A DNA stretch of 49,296 nucleotides from Hyphomicrobiales bacterium (GTDB taxonomy: Bacteria; Pseudomonadota; Alphaproteobacteria; Rhizobiales; Xanthobacteraceae), in contig JAGXQU010000154.1 of the NCBI GenBank assembly GCA_018335895.1, positions 1-49,296 on the forward strand. The letters run 5' to 3'. Below, one piece after another: positions 9,217-19,510 of this stretch. The position numbers were made by a program, and so were the translations under genes. Within the stretch, counting starts at the first letter, position 1; each line of letters starts with the position of its first letter. Below the pieces are notes generated by a model. The model did not search any database, was not told the origin of the DNA, and saw only the letters and a list, made by a program, of their open reading frames with translations.

Positions 9217-10302
9217 TTGTTTTACTGGCTCGCGCAATTCAACGACGTCATCCCCGGCCTCAACGTCTTCCGTTACATCACCTTCCGCACCGGCGGCGCG
9301 GTGGTCACCGCGCTTTTTTTCGTCTTCCTGTTCGGGCCGAGGATCATCGCGCTGCTGCGCGTGAAGCAGGGCAAGGGCCAGCCGATCCGCACGGATGGGC
9401 CCGCATCGCACCTCATCAACAAGAAGGGCACGCCGACCATGGGCGGGCTCATGATCCTTTCGGGTCTTATCGTCTCGGTGCTGCTGTGGGCGAACCTCGC
9501 GAACCCCTATGTCTGGGTCGTGCTCGGTGTCACGCTCTCGTTCGGCCTGATCGGACTCTATGACGACTACCTGAAAGTGACGCGTCAGACGCATGCGGGT
9601 TTCTCCGCGCGGCTGCGGCTTGTGGTCGAAGTAATCGTCGCGCTGATTGCGCTTTACGCGATCACACGCATTTCGAATCCAGCCATCAAGTATTCGCTCG
9701 CCGTGCCGTTCCTCAAAGACATCTATATTTATCTCGGCTGGGGTATCGTCGCGTTCGGGGCCTTCGTGATCGTCGGCGCGGGCAACGCGGTCAATCTCAC
9801 CGACGGGCTCGACGGTCTCGCCATCGTGCCGGTGATGATCGCGGCGGCGAGCTTTGCGCTGATTGCGTATCTCGTCGGTAACGCGAGCTTCGCCGGGTAT
9901 CTCGGCATTCCGCATGTGCCGCGCTCGGGCGAGCTTGCCATCGTCTGCGGCGCCGTGATCGGCGCCGGTCTCGGCTTCCTTTGGTTCAACGCGCCGCCCG
10001 CGCAGATTTTCATGGGCGACACCGGCTCGCTCTCGCTCGGCGCATTGCTTGCGACCGTCGCAGTCGCAACCAAGCATGAGATCGTGCTTGCCGTGGTCGG
10101 CGGGTTGTTCGTCCTCGAGGCCGTTTCCGTGATCGTGCAGGTGGCGTCCTTCAAGTTGACTGGCAAGCGCATCTTCAAGATGGCGCCGATCCATCACCAC
10201 TTCGAGCAGCTCGGCTGGACCGAGGCGCAGGTCGTGATCCGCTTCTGGGTGATCTCGGTCGTGCTTGCGCTTGCCGGTCTTTCGACGCTGAAGCTGCGCT
10301 AA
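9217..10302 (+). CDS. mraY: Phospho-N-acetylmuramoyl-pentapeptide transferase MraY
   Basis: MraY transfers phospho-MurNAc-pentapeptide onto undecaprenyl phosphate to form lipid I in the inner membrane. The 361-residue protein has about ten membrane segments and the family motifs [19 protein letters not shown] (catalytic Asp loop), [10 protein letters not shown] and MAPIHHHFE. Translation starts at TTG: an AAGGAG (9205-9210) lies six bases upstream and the encoded MFYWLAQF matches the family N terminus, whereas no suitable ATG exists. The TTG start may keep expression below that of its neighbours; this is an inference. Confidence 0.95.
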   Translation: MFYWLAQFNDVIPGLNVFRYITFRTGGAVVTALFFVFLFGPRIIALLRVKQGKGQPIRTDGPASHLINKKGTPTMGGLMILSGLIVSVLLWANLANPYVWVVLGVTLSFGLIGLYDDYLKVTRQTHAGFSARLRLVVEVIVALIALYAITRISNPAIKYSLAVPFLKDIYIYLGWGIVAFGAFVIVGAGNAVNLTDGLDGLAIVPVMIAAASFALIAYLVGNASFAGYLGIPHVPRSGELAIVCGAVIGAGLGFLWFNAPPAQIFMGDTGSLSLGALLATVAVATKHEIVLAVVGGLFVLEAVSVIVQVASFKLTGKRIFKMAPIHHHFEQLGWTEAQVVIRFWVISVVLALAGLSTLKLR

Positions 10303-10312
10303 GGATTTCCGG

Positions 10313-11695
10313 ATGGCGCCGGTCACGACATTCCGCGGCAAGAAGGTCGCGGTGTTCGGCCTTGGCGCGAGCGGAATCGCGACGGCGGAAGCACTGATCG
10401 CGGGCGGCGCGAATGTAGTCGCCTGGGACGATACTGCGTCGAGCGTTGAGAAAGCGCGCACGAAGAACATCGACACGAAAGATATTCGCGAAATCGACTG
10501 GAGCGGGGTCGCAGCACTCGTGCTCTCGCCGGGCGTGCCATTGACCCACCCGGTGCCGCATTGGAGCGTGGGGCTCGCGCGCAACGCCGCCGTAGAAGTG
10601 ATCGGCGACATCGAGCTCTTCTGCCGCGAGCGGAAAGCGATTGCACCCGACGCGCCCTTCGTCGCGATCACCGGCACCAACGGCAAATCGACCACGACCT
10701 CGCTGATCGCGCATATCCTTTCGAGCGGCGGCCGCGACGTCGGTCTTGGCGGCAATCTCGGCACGCCTATTTTGGCACTCGATCCGCCATCGATGTCGCG
10801 TGTGCACGTGATCGAATGTTCGTCGTTCCAGATCGATCTGTCGCCGTCGATCAATCCTTCGGTCGGAGTGCTTCTGAACCTGTCGCCGGATCACCTCGAC
10901 CGCCACGGGACGTTCGAGAATTATGCGAGCGTGAAAGCGCGGCTGATCGCCGGCGTGCAGCGGGACGGCACGGCAATCGTCGGCGTGGACGACAATCAGT
11001 CTGCGGCGATTGCCGACCGTGCGGAACGCGCCGGTACGCGAGTCGTGCGCGTTTCCATGCGGCGTCCGCTATCGGATGGGATTTTTCTGGAAGGCGAGCG
11101 CATCACGCTCGCGGAGGGCGGCGCCAATCTCTATTCGGCGGCGCTAACGGGTATCGGCAGCCTGCGCGGTACGCACAACGCGCAGAATGCGGCCTGCGCC
11201 TTCGCAGCGGCATACGCGCTCGGAATTCCGTTTCAGCAGATCGGGGCGGCGCTGAAGAGCTTTCCCGGGCTCGCGCACCGGATGGAAGAAGTCGGCCGTA
11301 AGGGCAACGTCCTCTTCATCAACGACTCGAAAGCGACGAACGCCGACGCCGCGGCACGTGCGCTCGCGAGCTTCACCGAGATTTTCTGGATCGCCGGAGG
11401 AAAGCCCAAAGAGGGCGGGCTTTCGGGTCTCGAGGGCTATTTCCCGCGGATCAAAAAGGCCTATCTGATCGGCGAGTCCGCCGAGGCCTTCTCGCGGCAA
11501 TTGGGCGCGGTTCCGCACACGATCTCCGGCACGCTCGACAAGGCGCTCGAAGAGGCCGCGAAGGACGCCGAGGCCGCGAGCCTGCCGCATTCCGTGGTGC
11601 TGCTGTCGCCTGCCTGCGCATCCTATGACCAGTTCCCGAACTTCGAAGTGCGGGGAGATACGTTCCGTTCACTGGTTCGCTCTATGGTCCGTTAA
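10313..11695 (+). CDS. murD: UDP-MurNAc-L-Ala:D-Glu ligase MurD
   Basis: MurD adds D-glutamate to UDP-MurNAc-L-Ala. The 460-residue sequence starts with a Rossmann-like domain ([18 protein letters not shown], about residues 9-26) and then the Mur ligase P-loop GTNGKSTT (about 118-125). The SPDHLDRH signature and the C-terminal [10 protein letters not shown] motif follow. The ATG lies ten bases after the mraY stop with AAGGA upstream. Biochemically it acts before MurE, but gene order here, as in most bacteria, does not follow pathway order. Confidence 0.94.
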   Translation: MAPVTTFRGKKVAVFGLGASGIATAEALIAGGANVVAWDDTASSVEKARTKNIDTKDIREIDWSGVAALVLSPGVPLTHPVPHWSVGLARNAAVEVIGDIELFCRERKAIAPDAPFVAITGTNGKSTTTSLIAHILSSGGRDVGLGGNLGTPILALDPPSMSRVHVIECSSFQIDLSPSINPSVGVLLNLSPDHLDRHGTFENYASVKARLIAGVQRDGTAIVGVDDNQSAAIADRAERAGTRVVRVSMRRPLSDGIFLEGERITLAEGGANLYSAALTGIGSLRGTHNAQNAACAFAAAYALGIPFQQIGAALKSFPGLAHRMEEVGRKGNVLFINDSKATNADAAARALASFTEIFWIAGGKPKEGGLSGLEGYFPRIKKAYLIGESAEAFSRQLGAVPHTISGTLDKALEEAAKDAEAASLPHSVVLLSPACASYDQFPNFEVRGDTFRSLVRSMVR

Positions 11696-11719
11696 GGACT
11701 GTTAAGGGGACGAACGAGA

Positions 11720-12868
11720 GTGGTTTCGCGCGCACAAAGGACGCTGTTCGGCGAATGGTGGTGGACGGTCGATCGCCTGCTCCTGGGCGCGCTGTTTTCG
11801 ATCGTGCTGCTCGGAATCATTCTTCTGCTGGCGGCGAGCCCGCCGCTTGCAACCCGGCTCGGCGTCGATCCCTTCTATTTCGTCCATCGCCAGGCGCTCT
11901 ATCTCGTGCCCGCGGTTTTCGTGCTGACGGCAACGTCCATGCTCAATCCGAGGCAGATCCGGCGCGCAGCCCTGATCGTGTTTGCGGTGAGTTTCGTGCT
12001 GGTCGCGCTGACGCCGTTCGCAGGCGCGGAGATCAAGGGCGCGCGGCGCTGGCTTTCCATCTTCGGATTCAGCCTGCAGCCGTCCGAGTTTCTGAAACCC
12101 GCGTTCATTGTGCTGACGGCCTGGGTATTTTCCGAAGCGAGGCGCAATCCCCAGATGCCTTCGACGGCGATCGCGGTCGGGTCGCTCGCGGCGGTGATAT
12201 TTGTGCTCGTGCGCCAGCCCGACTTCGGCCAGACCGTGCTGATCGCGCTCGTTTGGTGTGCACTCATCTTCGTCTCGGGCCTGCGCTGGGTGTGGGTCGC
12301 GGGCATCGGCGGCGCTGCGCTCTCCGCGCTCGCAGTCGCCTATCATTCGATCCATCACGTACGGTCGCGCATCGACCGCTTCATCAATCCGGAGTCCGGC
12401 GACACCTTCCAGATCGATACCGCGATCGAATCCTTCATGCGCGGCGGCTGGCTCGGCAAAGGCCCGGGCGAGGGTACCGTCAAGCGTATTCTTCCCGACG
12501 GCCACGCCGACTTCATCTTCGCGGTCGCGGCTGAAGAATTCGGCATCGTGCTCTGTCTTATTCTCGTCGCGCTGTTTTCCTTCGTCGTGCTGCGCGGGCT
12601 TTGGCACGCTTCGCGCGAGGAGGACCCGTTCGTGCGGCTTGTGATTGCCGGAATCACTTTGCTGTTCGGCCTGCAATCCTCGATCGCGATGGCCGTAAAC
12701 CTGCATCTCGTTCCGGCGAAGGGCATGACGCTGCCTTTCGTTTCCTATGGCGGCTCGTCGTTGATCTCCTTGGCATTTGGAATGGGCATGCTGATCGCGC
12801 TCACGCGCAAGCATCCGCGGTTGCGCGACATCGAAGAAGATTACGCGCCGAGGAGCGCGCACGCATGA
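11720..12868 (+). CDS. ftsW: Septal peptidoglycan glycosyltransferase FtsW (SEDS)
   Basis: FtsW polymerises lipid II at the division site and partners with FtsI. The 382-residue protein has about ten membrane segments and the SEDS family motifs GARRWLSI, QPSEFLKP, QPDFGQT, KGPGEGTVKR and the C-terminal FVSYGGSSL. The start is GTG at 11720, with AAGGGGA (11704-11710) upstream; MVSRAQRTLFGEWWW fits alphaproteobacterial FtsW N termini. The stop overlaps murG as ATGA. Confidence 0.94.
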   Translation: MVSRAQRTLFGEWWWTVDRLLLGALFSIVLLGIILLLAASPPLATRLGVDPFYFVHRQALYLVPAVFVLTATSMLNPRQIRRAALIVFAVSFVLVALTPFAGAEIKGARRWLSIFGFSLQPSEFLKPAFIVLTAWVFSEARRNPQMPSTAIAVGSLAAVIFVLVRQPDFGQTVLIALVWCALIFVSGLRWVWVAGIGGAALSALAVAYHSIHHVRSRIDRFINPESGDTFQIDTAIESFMRGGWLGKGPGEGTVKRILPDGHADFIFAVAAEEFGIVLCLILVALFSFVVLRGLWHASREEDPFVRLVIAGITLLFGLQSSIAMAVNLHLVPAKGMTLPFVSYGGSSLISLAFGMGMLIALTRKHPRLRDIEEDYAPRSAHA

Positions 12869-13974
12869 GCGGCGGCGCGAAAGCGCCGCTGATCCTGCTC
12901 GCGGCGGGCGGTACCGGCGGACACCTGTTTCCCGCCGAAGCGCTTGCGGGCGCGCTGGTGGCGCGCGGGTTCCGCGTCGATCTCGTCACCGATCATCGCG
13001 TTTCGAATTATCTCGGAAGATTTCCGGCGGGAGAGGTGCATGTCGTCCCTGCCGATACGCTGCGCGGCGGAAATCCGTTTCGGATTGCTCTTACGTTTAT
13101 CCGGCTTGGCCTGGGGACTCTGCGTTCGATCTTCCTGCTGCTGAAACTTCGTCCGAAAGCGGTGGTCGGCTTCGGCGGCTATCCGACGCTGCCGCCGCTC
13201 CTTGCTGCGAAGCTGTTGTTCATTCCCACCGTCATTCATGACGCCAATGCCGTCATGGGCCGCGCCAACCGGCTGATCGCAAAATTCGCGAGCGCCATCG
13301 CGACCGGTTATCCGAATACGGCGGAGGCGTCGCTCGAATATAAGGCGGTGCGGACGGGTAATCCTGTGCGGCCTGCGGTGGCGGCGGTGGCAGGAGAACC
13401 CTATCCCGCCGTTTCGGACACATCTCCGATCAGGCTTGTCATCTTCGGCGGCAGTCAGGGCGCGCGCGTGATGAGCGAGATCGTGCCTGGCGCACTCGGC
13501 CTGCTCGAAGAAAAACTCCGCTCGCGTCTTGAAGTCGTGCAGCAGAGCCGCGAAGAGGATCTGGCTGAGGCGCAGTCGATCTACCGGCGGTACAACATCA
13601 AGGCGGAGCTTGCGCCGTTCTTCTCCGATCTCCCAGCGAAGATCGCTGCCTCGCATCTCGTGGTCGGACGCTCAGGTGCAAGTACCGTTTCGGAGCTTGC
13701 TGCCATCGGCAGGCCTTCGATCCTCGTCCCTCTGCCGGGTGCAATCGATCAGGATCAGTTGGCGAATGCGTCCTCGCTCGCCGCTGTCGGTGGTGCGCTC
13801 CTGATCCGCCAGAGCGACTTCACTTCCGCGCGACTGGCCTCGGAATTGACCGCTTTATTCGCTGATCCTCTGCGGCTGCCCGCGATGGCGAAAGCCGCGA
13901 AGGCGGAAGGCAGGCTGGATGCCGCCGAACGGCTTGCCGATCTGGTCATGAAGGTGGCAGGAGTAGCGCCGTAA
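12865..13974 (+). CDS. murG: Lipid I N-acetylglucosaminyltransferase MurG
   Basis: MurG transfers GlcNAc from UDP-GlcNAc to lipid I on the inner face of the membrane, yielding lipid II. It has 369 residues with a GT-B fold: LAAGGTGGHLFPAEAL near the N terminus (about residues 10-25), FGGYPTLPPLLAA, and the C-terminal donor-site GGSQGARVMSE and GRSGASTVSEL segments. The ATG was chosen because it overlaps the ftsW stop (ATGA) and yields the family N terminus; the frame is open further upstream only as a shadow of ftsW. Confidence 0.95.
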   Translation: MSGGAKAPLILLAAGGTGGHLFPAEALAGALVARGFRVDLVTDHRVSNYLGRFPAGEVHVVPADTLRGGNPFRIALTFIRLGLGTLRSIFLLLKLRPKAVVGFGGYPTLPPLLAAKLLFIPTVIHDANAVMGRANRLIAKFASAIATGYPNTAEASLEYKAVRTGNPVRPAVAAVAGEPYPAVSDTSPIRLVIFGGSQGARVMSEIVPGALGLLEEKLRSRLEVVQQSREEDLAEAQSIYRRYNIKAELAPFFSDLPAKIAASHLVVGRSGASTVSELAAIGRPSILVPLPGAIDQDQLANASSLAAVGGALLIRQSDFTSARLASELTALFADPLRLPAMAKAAKAEGRLDAAERLADLVMKVAGVAP

Positions 13975-13992
13975 ATCTCCGGCACGGATTCA

Positions 13993-15396
13993 ATGAAGCT
14001 TCCCCTTAAACTCGGCACGATCCATTTCATCGGCATCGGCGGCATCGGCATGTCCGGCATCGCCGAAGTGCTCGCCAATCTCGGCTATTCGGTGCGCGGT
14101 TCGGATGTCGCGGACAGCGCGAACGTGAAGCGCCTGCGCGAGCATGGCGTCGAAGTCGCGGTCGGCCACAAGGCGGAGAACGTCGAAGGCGCGGAAGTGA
14201 TCGTGGTGTCGTCGGCGATCAAGGCCGACAATCCGGAACTGATCGCGGCACGCGCGAAGCGCCTCCCCGTCGTTCGCCGCGCGGAAATGCTCGCGGAGCT
14301 GATGCGACTGAAATCCTGCATCGCCATCGCGGGTACGCACGGCAAGACCACGACCACTTCGATGGTCGCCGCACTCCTCGATGGCGGCGGGCTTGATCCG
14401 ACCGTGATCAACGGCGGCATCATCAACGCCTACGGCACCAACGCGCGTCTCGGCACCGGCGACTGGATGGTGGTCGAGGCGGACGAGTCGGACGGGACGT
14501 TCCTGAAACTGCCTGCGAACGTCGCCATCGTGACCAATGTCGATCCCGAGCATCTCGATCATTTCGGTACCTTCGATGCGGTGAAGAAGGCGTTCCGATC
14601 GTTCGTGGAAAACGTGCCGTTCTACGGCTTCGCCGTCATGTGCATCGATCATCCGGTGGTGCAGGACCTCGTCGGAACGATTGCCGACCGCCGCGTCATT
14701 ACCTACGGCGAGAACCCGCAGGCCGATGCGCGGCTTGTCGACGTGAAGCTCGACGGCGGCGTCGCGCAGTTCGGCGTGCTGTTTCAGGCGCGCGAAGGCC
14801 GCGCCGAACATCACATTAAAAACCTCAAGCTGCCGATGCCGGGGCACCACAACGCATTGAACGCGACTGCCGCGATCGCGGTCGCGCATGAGCTTGGGAT
14901 TATCGACGACAAAATCCGTACGGCGCTTGCCGGGTTTGGCGGCGTGAAGCGGCGCTTCACCAAGACCGGCGAATGGAACGGCGCGGTGATCTTCGACGAT
15001 TACGGGCATCATCCGGTCGAGATCGCGGCTGTGCTGAAGGCCGCGCGCGCGTCCACGCAAGGCAAGGTCATCGCGGTCGTGCAGCCGCATCGCTACACGC
15101 GATTGCAGGCGCTGTTCGACCAGTTCTGCACTTGCTTCAACGACGCGGATCACGTGATCGTGGCGCCGGTCTATCCGGCAGGAGAGGCGCCGATTCCGGG
15201 TATCGACCGCGACGCACTGGTCTCGGGCATGCGCTCGCGCGGGCATCGCGACGTGATCCCGCTCGACGGGCCGGAGCAGCTTGCGGGCAAGGTCGCTTCG
15301 CTCGCGAAGAAGGGCGACTATGTTGTGCTGCTTGGCGCGGGCAACATCACGCAATGGGCCTACGCGCTTCCCGGCGAGCTCGCGGCGAAGAAGTGA
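13993..15396 (+). CDS. murC: UDP-MurNAc:L-alanine ligase MurC
   Basis: MurC adds the first amino acid, L-alanine, to UDP-MurNAc. The 467-residue protein starts with the nucleotide-binding [16 protein letters not shown] (about residues 12-27), then the P-loop [11 protein letters not shown] (about 115-125), [10 protein letters not shown] and the DDYGHHPVE motif of the C-terminal domain. It lies 18 bp after murG; the stop overlaps murB (TGATG). The substrate is produced by MurB, encoded next. Confidence 0.95.
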   Translation: MKLPLKLGTIHFIGIGGIGMSGIAEVLANLGYSVRGSDVADSANVKRLREHGVEVAVGHKAENVEGAEVIVVSSAIKADNPELIAARAKRLPVVRRAEMLAELMRLKSCIAIAGTHGKTTTTSMVAALLDGGGLDPTVINGGIINAYGTNARLGTGDWMVVEADESDGTFLKLPANVAIVTNVDPEHLDHFGTFDAVKKAFRSFVENVPFYGFAVMCIDHPVVQDLVGTIADRRVITYGENPQADARLVDVKLDGGVAQFGVLFQAREGRAEHHIKNLKLPMPGHHNALNATAAIAVAHELGIIDDKIRTALAGFGGVKRRFTKTGEWNGAVIFDDYGHHPVEIAAVLKAARASTQGKVIAVVQPHRYTRLQALFDQFCTCFNDADHVIVAPVYPAGEAPIPGIDRDALVSGMRSRGHRDVIPLDGPEQLAGKVASLAKKGDYVVLLGAGNITQWAYALPGELAAKK

Positions 15397-16328
15397 TGGC
15401 CTTTCCGGATCTCCTGCCTGAACTGACAGCCGCCGCGCCGAAGCTGCGCGGGCGGTTGCTCGCGAACCAGTCGCTTGCCGAAATCACCTGGTTTCGCGTC
15501 GGCGGTCCGGCACAGGTTCTGTTCACGCCTGCCGACGAAGAGGACCTCGCCTACTTTCTTGCAAGCATCCCCGGTCATCCGGTGACGGTGATCGGCCTCG
15601 GCTCGAACCTGATTGTGCGCGACGGCGGGGTGCCGGGTATCGTGATCCGCATGGCGCGCGGCTTTACCGACGTTGTCGTCGAGGAAGAGACAAAAATCCG
15701 CGCGGGAGTAGCCGTGCCGGATGTGAAAGTCTCGCGGGCAGCGGCGGATGCATCGCTGGCAGGTCTCGCGTTCTATCGCGGCGTACCGGGCGCAATCGGC
15801 GGCGCGTTGCGCATGAACGCCGGCGCATATGGCGGCGAAACCAAAGACGTTCTGATCCGCGCGAATGCGGTTTCGCGCGCAGGCGAGATGGTCACGTTCT
15901 CGAATGCCGACATGGGCTACTCCTATCGCCACTGTTCGGTGCCGGAAGAATATATTTTCACGGAAGCGCTCTTTCAGGCGAAGCCCGGAAACAAGGACGA
16001 GATCGCCGCCGAGATGGAAAGCATCACCGAGCGGCGTGAGGCGACGCAGCCGATCAAAAGTCGCACCGGCGGCTCGACCTTCAAGAATCCGCCGGGGCAC
16101 AAATCCTGGCAGTTGATCGATGCCGCGGGCTGCCGCGGGCTCGTCGTCGGCGATGCGCAGGTGTCGGAACTTCACTGCAACTTTCTCATCAATCGCGGCA
16201 ACGCCACTGCTGCGGATGTCGAAGGTCTCGGCGAGGAAGTCCGCCGCCGCGTGAAGGAACATTCGGGCGTACAACTGGAGTGGGAAATCAAGAGGATCGG
16301 CGTTCCCGCTGATAAGGTGAGCGCATGA
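15396..16328 (+). CDS. murB: UDP-N-acetylenolpyruvoylglucosamine reductase MurB
   Basis: MurB is an FAD enzyme that reduces UDP-GlcNAc-enolpyruvate to UDP-MurNAc with NADPH. The 310-residue sequence contains [12 protein letters not shown], the FAD-binding [33 protein letters not shown]-type phosphate loop, YRHCSVPEE, and the catalytic-region [10 protein letters not shown] with the putative proton-donor Ser. The start is the ATG overlapping the murC stop; the frame is open further upstream but only as a shadow of murC. The stop overlaps ddl as ATGA. Confidence 0.94.
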   Translation: MAFPDLLPELTAAAPKLRGRLLANQSLAEITWFRVGGPAQVLFTPADEEDLAYFLASIPGHPVTVIGLGSNLIVRDGGVPGIVIRMARGFTDVVVEEETKIRAGVAVPDVKVSRAAADASLAGLAFYRGVPGAIGGALRMNAGAYGGETKDVLIRANAVSRAGEMVTFSNADMGYSYRHCSVPEEYIFTEALFQAKPGNKDEIAAEMESITERREATQPIKSRTGGSTFKNPPGHKSWQLIDAAGCRGLVVGDAQVSELHCNFLINRGNATAADVEGLGEEVRRRVKEHSGVQLEWEIKRIGVPADKVSA

Positions 16329-17245
16329 CGAAGCATGTCGCGGTTCTGATGGGCGGCTGGTCGGCGGAGCGGGAAGTCTCGCTGCGCTCCGGCAAGGCCT
16401 GCGCCGATGCGCTGGAAGGCGAGGGCTATCGCGTCACCCGCGTCGATGTTCAGCGCAACATTGCGCAAGTGCTCGCCCATCTGAAGCCCGACGCCGCCTT
16501 CAACGTGCTGCACGGCGTTCCCGGCGAGGACGGCACTATTCAGGGCGTACTGGAGGTGTTGGGCATCCCCTACACCCATTCCGGGGTGCTCTCGTCGGCT
16601 CTTGCCATGGATAAGGGCCAGGCGCGGATCGTGATGGCGGCAGCCGGCGTACCGGTGGCGGAGGGCAGGGTCGTGAGCCGGGCCGAAGCCGCCAAGGGGC
16701 ATGTACTGCCGCGGCCCTATGTCCTGAAACCGGTGGCCGAAGGCTCCTCCGTGGGGGTCTTTATCGTCACCGAAGAACACGAGCACCCGCCGCAGGAGCT
16801 GACCCGTCCAGACTGGAAGCACGGGGAACTGCTGCTGGCGGAGCGCTATATCCCGGGGATGGAACTCACCTGCGCGGTCATGGGGGACGAGGCCCTCGAC
16901 GTCATCGAGATCGAATCCACCACCCGATTCTACGATTACGAGGCCAAATACGCCCCCGGAGGTTCCCGCCACATTCTTCCCGCCCGGATTAAACCGAATA
17001 TTTACCAGAAAGCGCAGATTCTGGCCCTTAAGGCGCACCGCGCCCTCGGCTGCCGGGGAATTAGCCGGGCGGATTTCCGCTTTGATAACCGTTCAGACGG
17101 TTCGGGCGGACTTTTCTGCCTTGAAGTGAACACCCAACCCGGAATGACCGAGACCTCGCTGGTGCCCGAGCTTGCCGCATATCGCGGCATGTCGTTCGGC
17201 GGACTGGTGAAATGGATCGTGGAGGACGCTTCTTTGAATCGATGA
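16325..17245 (+). CDS. ddl: D-alanine--D-alanine ligase
   Basis: Ddl is an ATP-grasp enzyme that makes the D-Ala-D-Ala dipeptide used by MurF. It has 306 residues, the usual DdlB length. Visible motifs are [15 protein letters not shown] at the N terminus, [14 protein letters not shown], the ATP-grasp [11 protein letters not shown] loop, and the Mg-binding [12 protein letters not shown] near the C terminus. Start and stop overlap murB and ftsQ by ATGA. Codon choice appears to differ from the flanking genes (more GCC, CCC and CGG), especially in the 3' half. Confidence 0.94.
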   Translation: MTKHVAVLMGGWSAEREVSLRSGKACADALEGEGYRVTRVDVQRNIAQVLAHLKPDAAFNVLHGVPGEDGTIQGVLEVLGIPYTHSGVLSSALAMDKGQARIVMAAAGVPVAEGRVVSRAEAAKGHVLPRPYVLKPVAEGSSVGVFIVTEEHEHPPQELTRPDWKHGELLLAERYIPGMELTCAVMGDEALDVIEIESTTRFYDYEAKYAPGGSRHILPARIKPNIYQKAQILALKAHRALGCRGISRADFRFDNRSDGSGGLFCLEVNTQPGMTETSLVPELAAYRGMSFGGLVKWIVEDASLNR

Positions 17246-18135
17246 GCCGCCGGGCTTCCCCGGCTGGCGTGCTTATCGCTGCGTCCGCTCCGAGCAAATT
17301 CTCGCTTCTCTTCCGCCGCGTACTCGTCAATCTCTCGCACAAGAAATCCGTTCGCGCGGCGGAATCGCTGCTCGTGACAGCGATCTTCGGCGGCGCGCTC
17401 GCGCTCGGTACCGTGCGCGGCGGACATATGCCGGCCGTCAACGAGGCGCTCACGGAAGTAGGCGACAGGATCGCGTACTTCGCGGGCTTTGAAATCGCCG
17501 ACGCCGAAGTCCGCGGGCACAACCGCTTGCGGCGCGAGCAGATTCTCGAAGCGGCGGGAATTACGCCGCGCACTTCGCTGGTGCTTTTGAACGCGGATGT
17601 TGCACGCGACAAGCTGAAATCGAATCCCTGGATCGCCGATGCGGTTGTGCGGAAATATTATCCGAACCGCATCGAGATCGAAGTCACGGAGCGCGAAGCC
17701 TTCGCGCTGTGGCAGCGCAATGGCAAGCTTGCGATCGTCGCACGCGACGGCACGGTGCTTGAGGAAGTTGCAGAGCGGCCCGAAAAACTTCCGCTCGTCG
17801 TCGGCATGGGTGCGGCCAAGGCTGCGCACGATTTTCTTTCGGTGCTCGATCGTTTCCCCGCGATCAAGGCCGAAGTCTATGGCGCGGTGTATGTCGCGGA
17901 GCGGCGCTGGAACCTGCGGCTCACGAACGGCATGGACGTTCGTCTGCCGGAAAGTAACCTGATCGCCGCGTTCGAGCAGCTCACCAAGCTCTCGCGCGAC
18001 CAGAAAGTCTTCTCCCGCGACATCGACATCATCGATCTGCGCATCCCCGGCCAGGTCATCGTGCGCATGTCCGACGCGGCGGCGAGCGCCTACGACGCGC
18101 AGCGTGCGCCCACAAAGAAGAAGGGGGCGTCATGA
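17242..18135 (+). CDS. ftsQ: Cell division protein FtsQ
   Basis: FtsQ is a bitopic divisome protein that binds FtsL and FtsB. The 297 residues comprise a basic cytoplasmic N terminus, one membrane segment (about residues 42-60), a POTRA domain (about 80-150, with LRREQILEAAGITPRTSLVL) and a beta domain. The ATG at 17242 overlaps the ddl stop (ATGA), the pattern seen at most junctions here. An in-frame ATG at 17212 inside ddl would add ten residues and is less likely. The stop overlaps ftsA as ATGA. Confidence 0.92.
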   Translation: MSRRASPAGVLIAASAPSKFSLLFRRVLVNLSHKKSVRAAESLLVTAIFGGALALGTVRGGHMPAVNEALTEVGDRIAYFAGFEIADAEVRGHNRLRREQILEAAGITPRTSLVLLNADVARDKLKSNPWIADAVVRKYYPNRIEIEVTEREAFALWQRNGKLAIVARDGTVLEEVAERPEKLPLVVGMGAAKAAHDFLSVLDRFPAIKAEVYGAVYVAERRWNLRLTNGMDVRLPESNLIAAFEQLTKLSRDQKVFSRDIDIIDLRIPGQVIVRMSDAAASAYDAQRAPTKKKGAS

Positions 18136-19430
18136 TCGCGCCCCGCATGAAGCCTTTGGGTAGCAAGCGCTCGACGATCGTTGCCGCGCTGGACATCGGC
18201 ACGAGCAAGATCGCCTGCGTGATCGCGAAGCTCAGGGCAGAGCGCGGCCGCGATATGCCGCGCAACCGCACGCATTCGGTCGAGGTGATCGGGTTCGGCC
18301 ATACCCGCTCGCATGGCATCAAGGCCGGCACTGTGGTCGATATCGAAGCGGCGGAGGAATCCATCCGCCGCGCGGTCGATCAGGCCGAGCGCTCGGCGAA
18401 GGTCGAGATCGCGTCCGTCATTCTCTCGGTCACCGGCGGGCGGCTCGGCAGCGAATCCTTCGCAGCCTCGGTTCGCGTTCCCGGCTCGTCGGTGGAAGGC
18501 GGCGACATCGCTCGTGTGCTCGATGCTGCGAGTGTGCACTCCGTCCGCGAAGGCAGGGCCGTGCTGCATTCGATTCCGATCGCCTATCACCTCGACGACG
18601 TTTCCAACATTCAGGACCCGCGCGGCATGCTCGGCCGTACGCTCGCGGTCGACCTGCATGTCGCGACCGCCGACTATCCGGCGCTGCAAAACCTCATTCT
18701 CTGCGTCGAGCGTTGCCATCTCACGGTCGAGGGCATGATCGCGGCACCCTATGCAGCGGGCATCGCAGCACTCTCCGACGACGAGGCAGAACTCGGCGCG
18801 ACCGTGATCGATCTCGGCGCCGGCACCACGACGCTCGCGGCTTTCGTGAACGAAACCTGCGTGCACATGGACGGCATCGCAGTCGGCAGCTTCAACGTGA
18901 CCCAGGATCTCGCGCGCGGTCTTTCGACCAAGCTCGCGGAAGCCGAACGCATCAAAACGCTCTATGGCGACGTGATCGAGGGCGGCTCGGACCACACCGA
19001 TCTGATCATGGTGCCTTCGATCGACGGCAATCCGCGCGACCCCGGCAATTCGACGACCCGCGCGCATGTGATCCGCATCGCACGCGCACGCATCGACGAG
19101 ATTTTCGAGATGCTGCACGAGCGCCTTTCCTCCGCGGGCATTTTGAACCTGACCGGGCGCCGCATCGTGCTCACCGGCGGCGGCGCGCAACTCGGCGGCA
19201 TCGGCGAACTCGCGAGCCGCATGTTCGGCGCAAGCGTGCGCATCGGCGTGCCGCGGGCGGCCGCAGGCCTGCATCGCGTGGCACAGGGCCCGGCATTCGC
19301 GGTCGCGGCGGGTCTCGCCGCCTATCCGCAATTTGCCGGACGCGAACATTTCGAACCGCGGCGGCGGTTCGCTCCGCATGAAGGCAATTATCTCCGGCGT
19401 GTCGGGCGCTGGTTCAAGGAAAGTTTCTGA
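18132..19430 (+). CDS. ftsA: Cell division protein FtsA
   Basis: FtsA is an actin-like ATPase that tethers FtsZ to the membrane. The 432-residue sequence has the phosphate-1 loop [12 protein letters not shown] (about residues 18-29), the 1C subdomain, the second phosphate loop [12 protein letters not shown] (about 224-235), and the adenosine motif [10 protein letters not shown]. The last residues, [11 protein letters not shown], form an amphipathic membrane-targeting helix. Start overlaps ftsQ (ATGA). The stop is TGATGA-overlapped with an in-frame upstream start of ftsZ. Confidence 0.95.
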   Translation: MIAPRMKPLGSKRSTIVAALDIGTSKIACVIAKLRAERGRDMPRNRTHSVEVIGFGHTRSHGIKAGTVVDIEAAEESIRRAVDQAERSAKVEIASVILSVTGGRLGSESFAASVRVPGSSVEGGDIARVLDAASVHSVREGRAVLHSIPIAYHLDDVSNIQDPRGMLGRTLAVDLHVATADYPALQNLILCVERCHLTVEGMIAAPYAAGIAALSDDEAELGATVIDLGAGTTTLAAFVNETCVHMDGIAVGSFNVTQDLARGLSTKLAEAERIKTLYGDVIEGGSDHTDLIMVPSIDGNPRDPGNSTTRAHVIRIARARIDEIFEMLHERLSSAGILNLTGRRIVLTGGGAQLGGIGELASRMFGASVRIGVPRAAAGLHRVAQGPAFAVAAGLAAYPQFAGREHFEPRRRFAPHEGNYLRRVGRWFKESF

Positions 19431-19510
19431 TGATCGACGAAGACGTGCCGGCGTATCCCGGCAGTGAGAGTTCAGTAGGCGCGGCAACGACCGCCGCAAA
19501 GGGTGATGCA

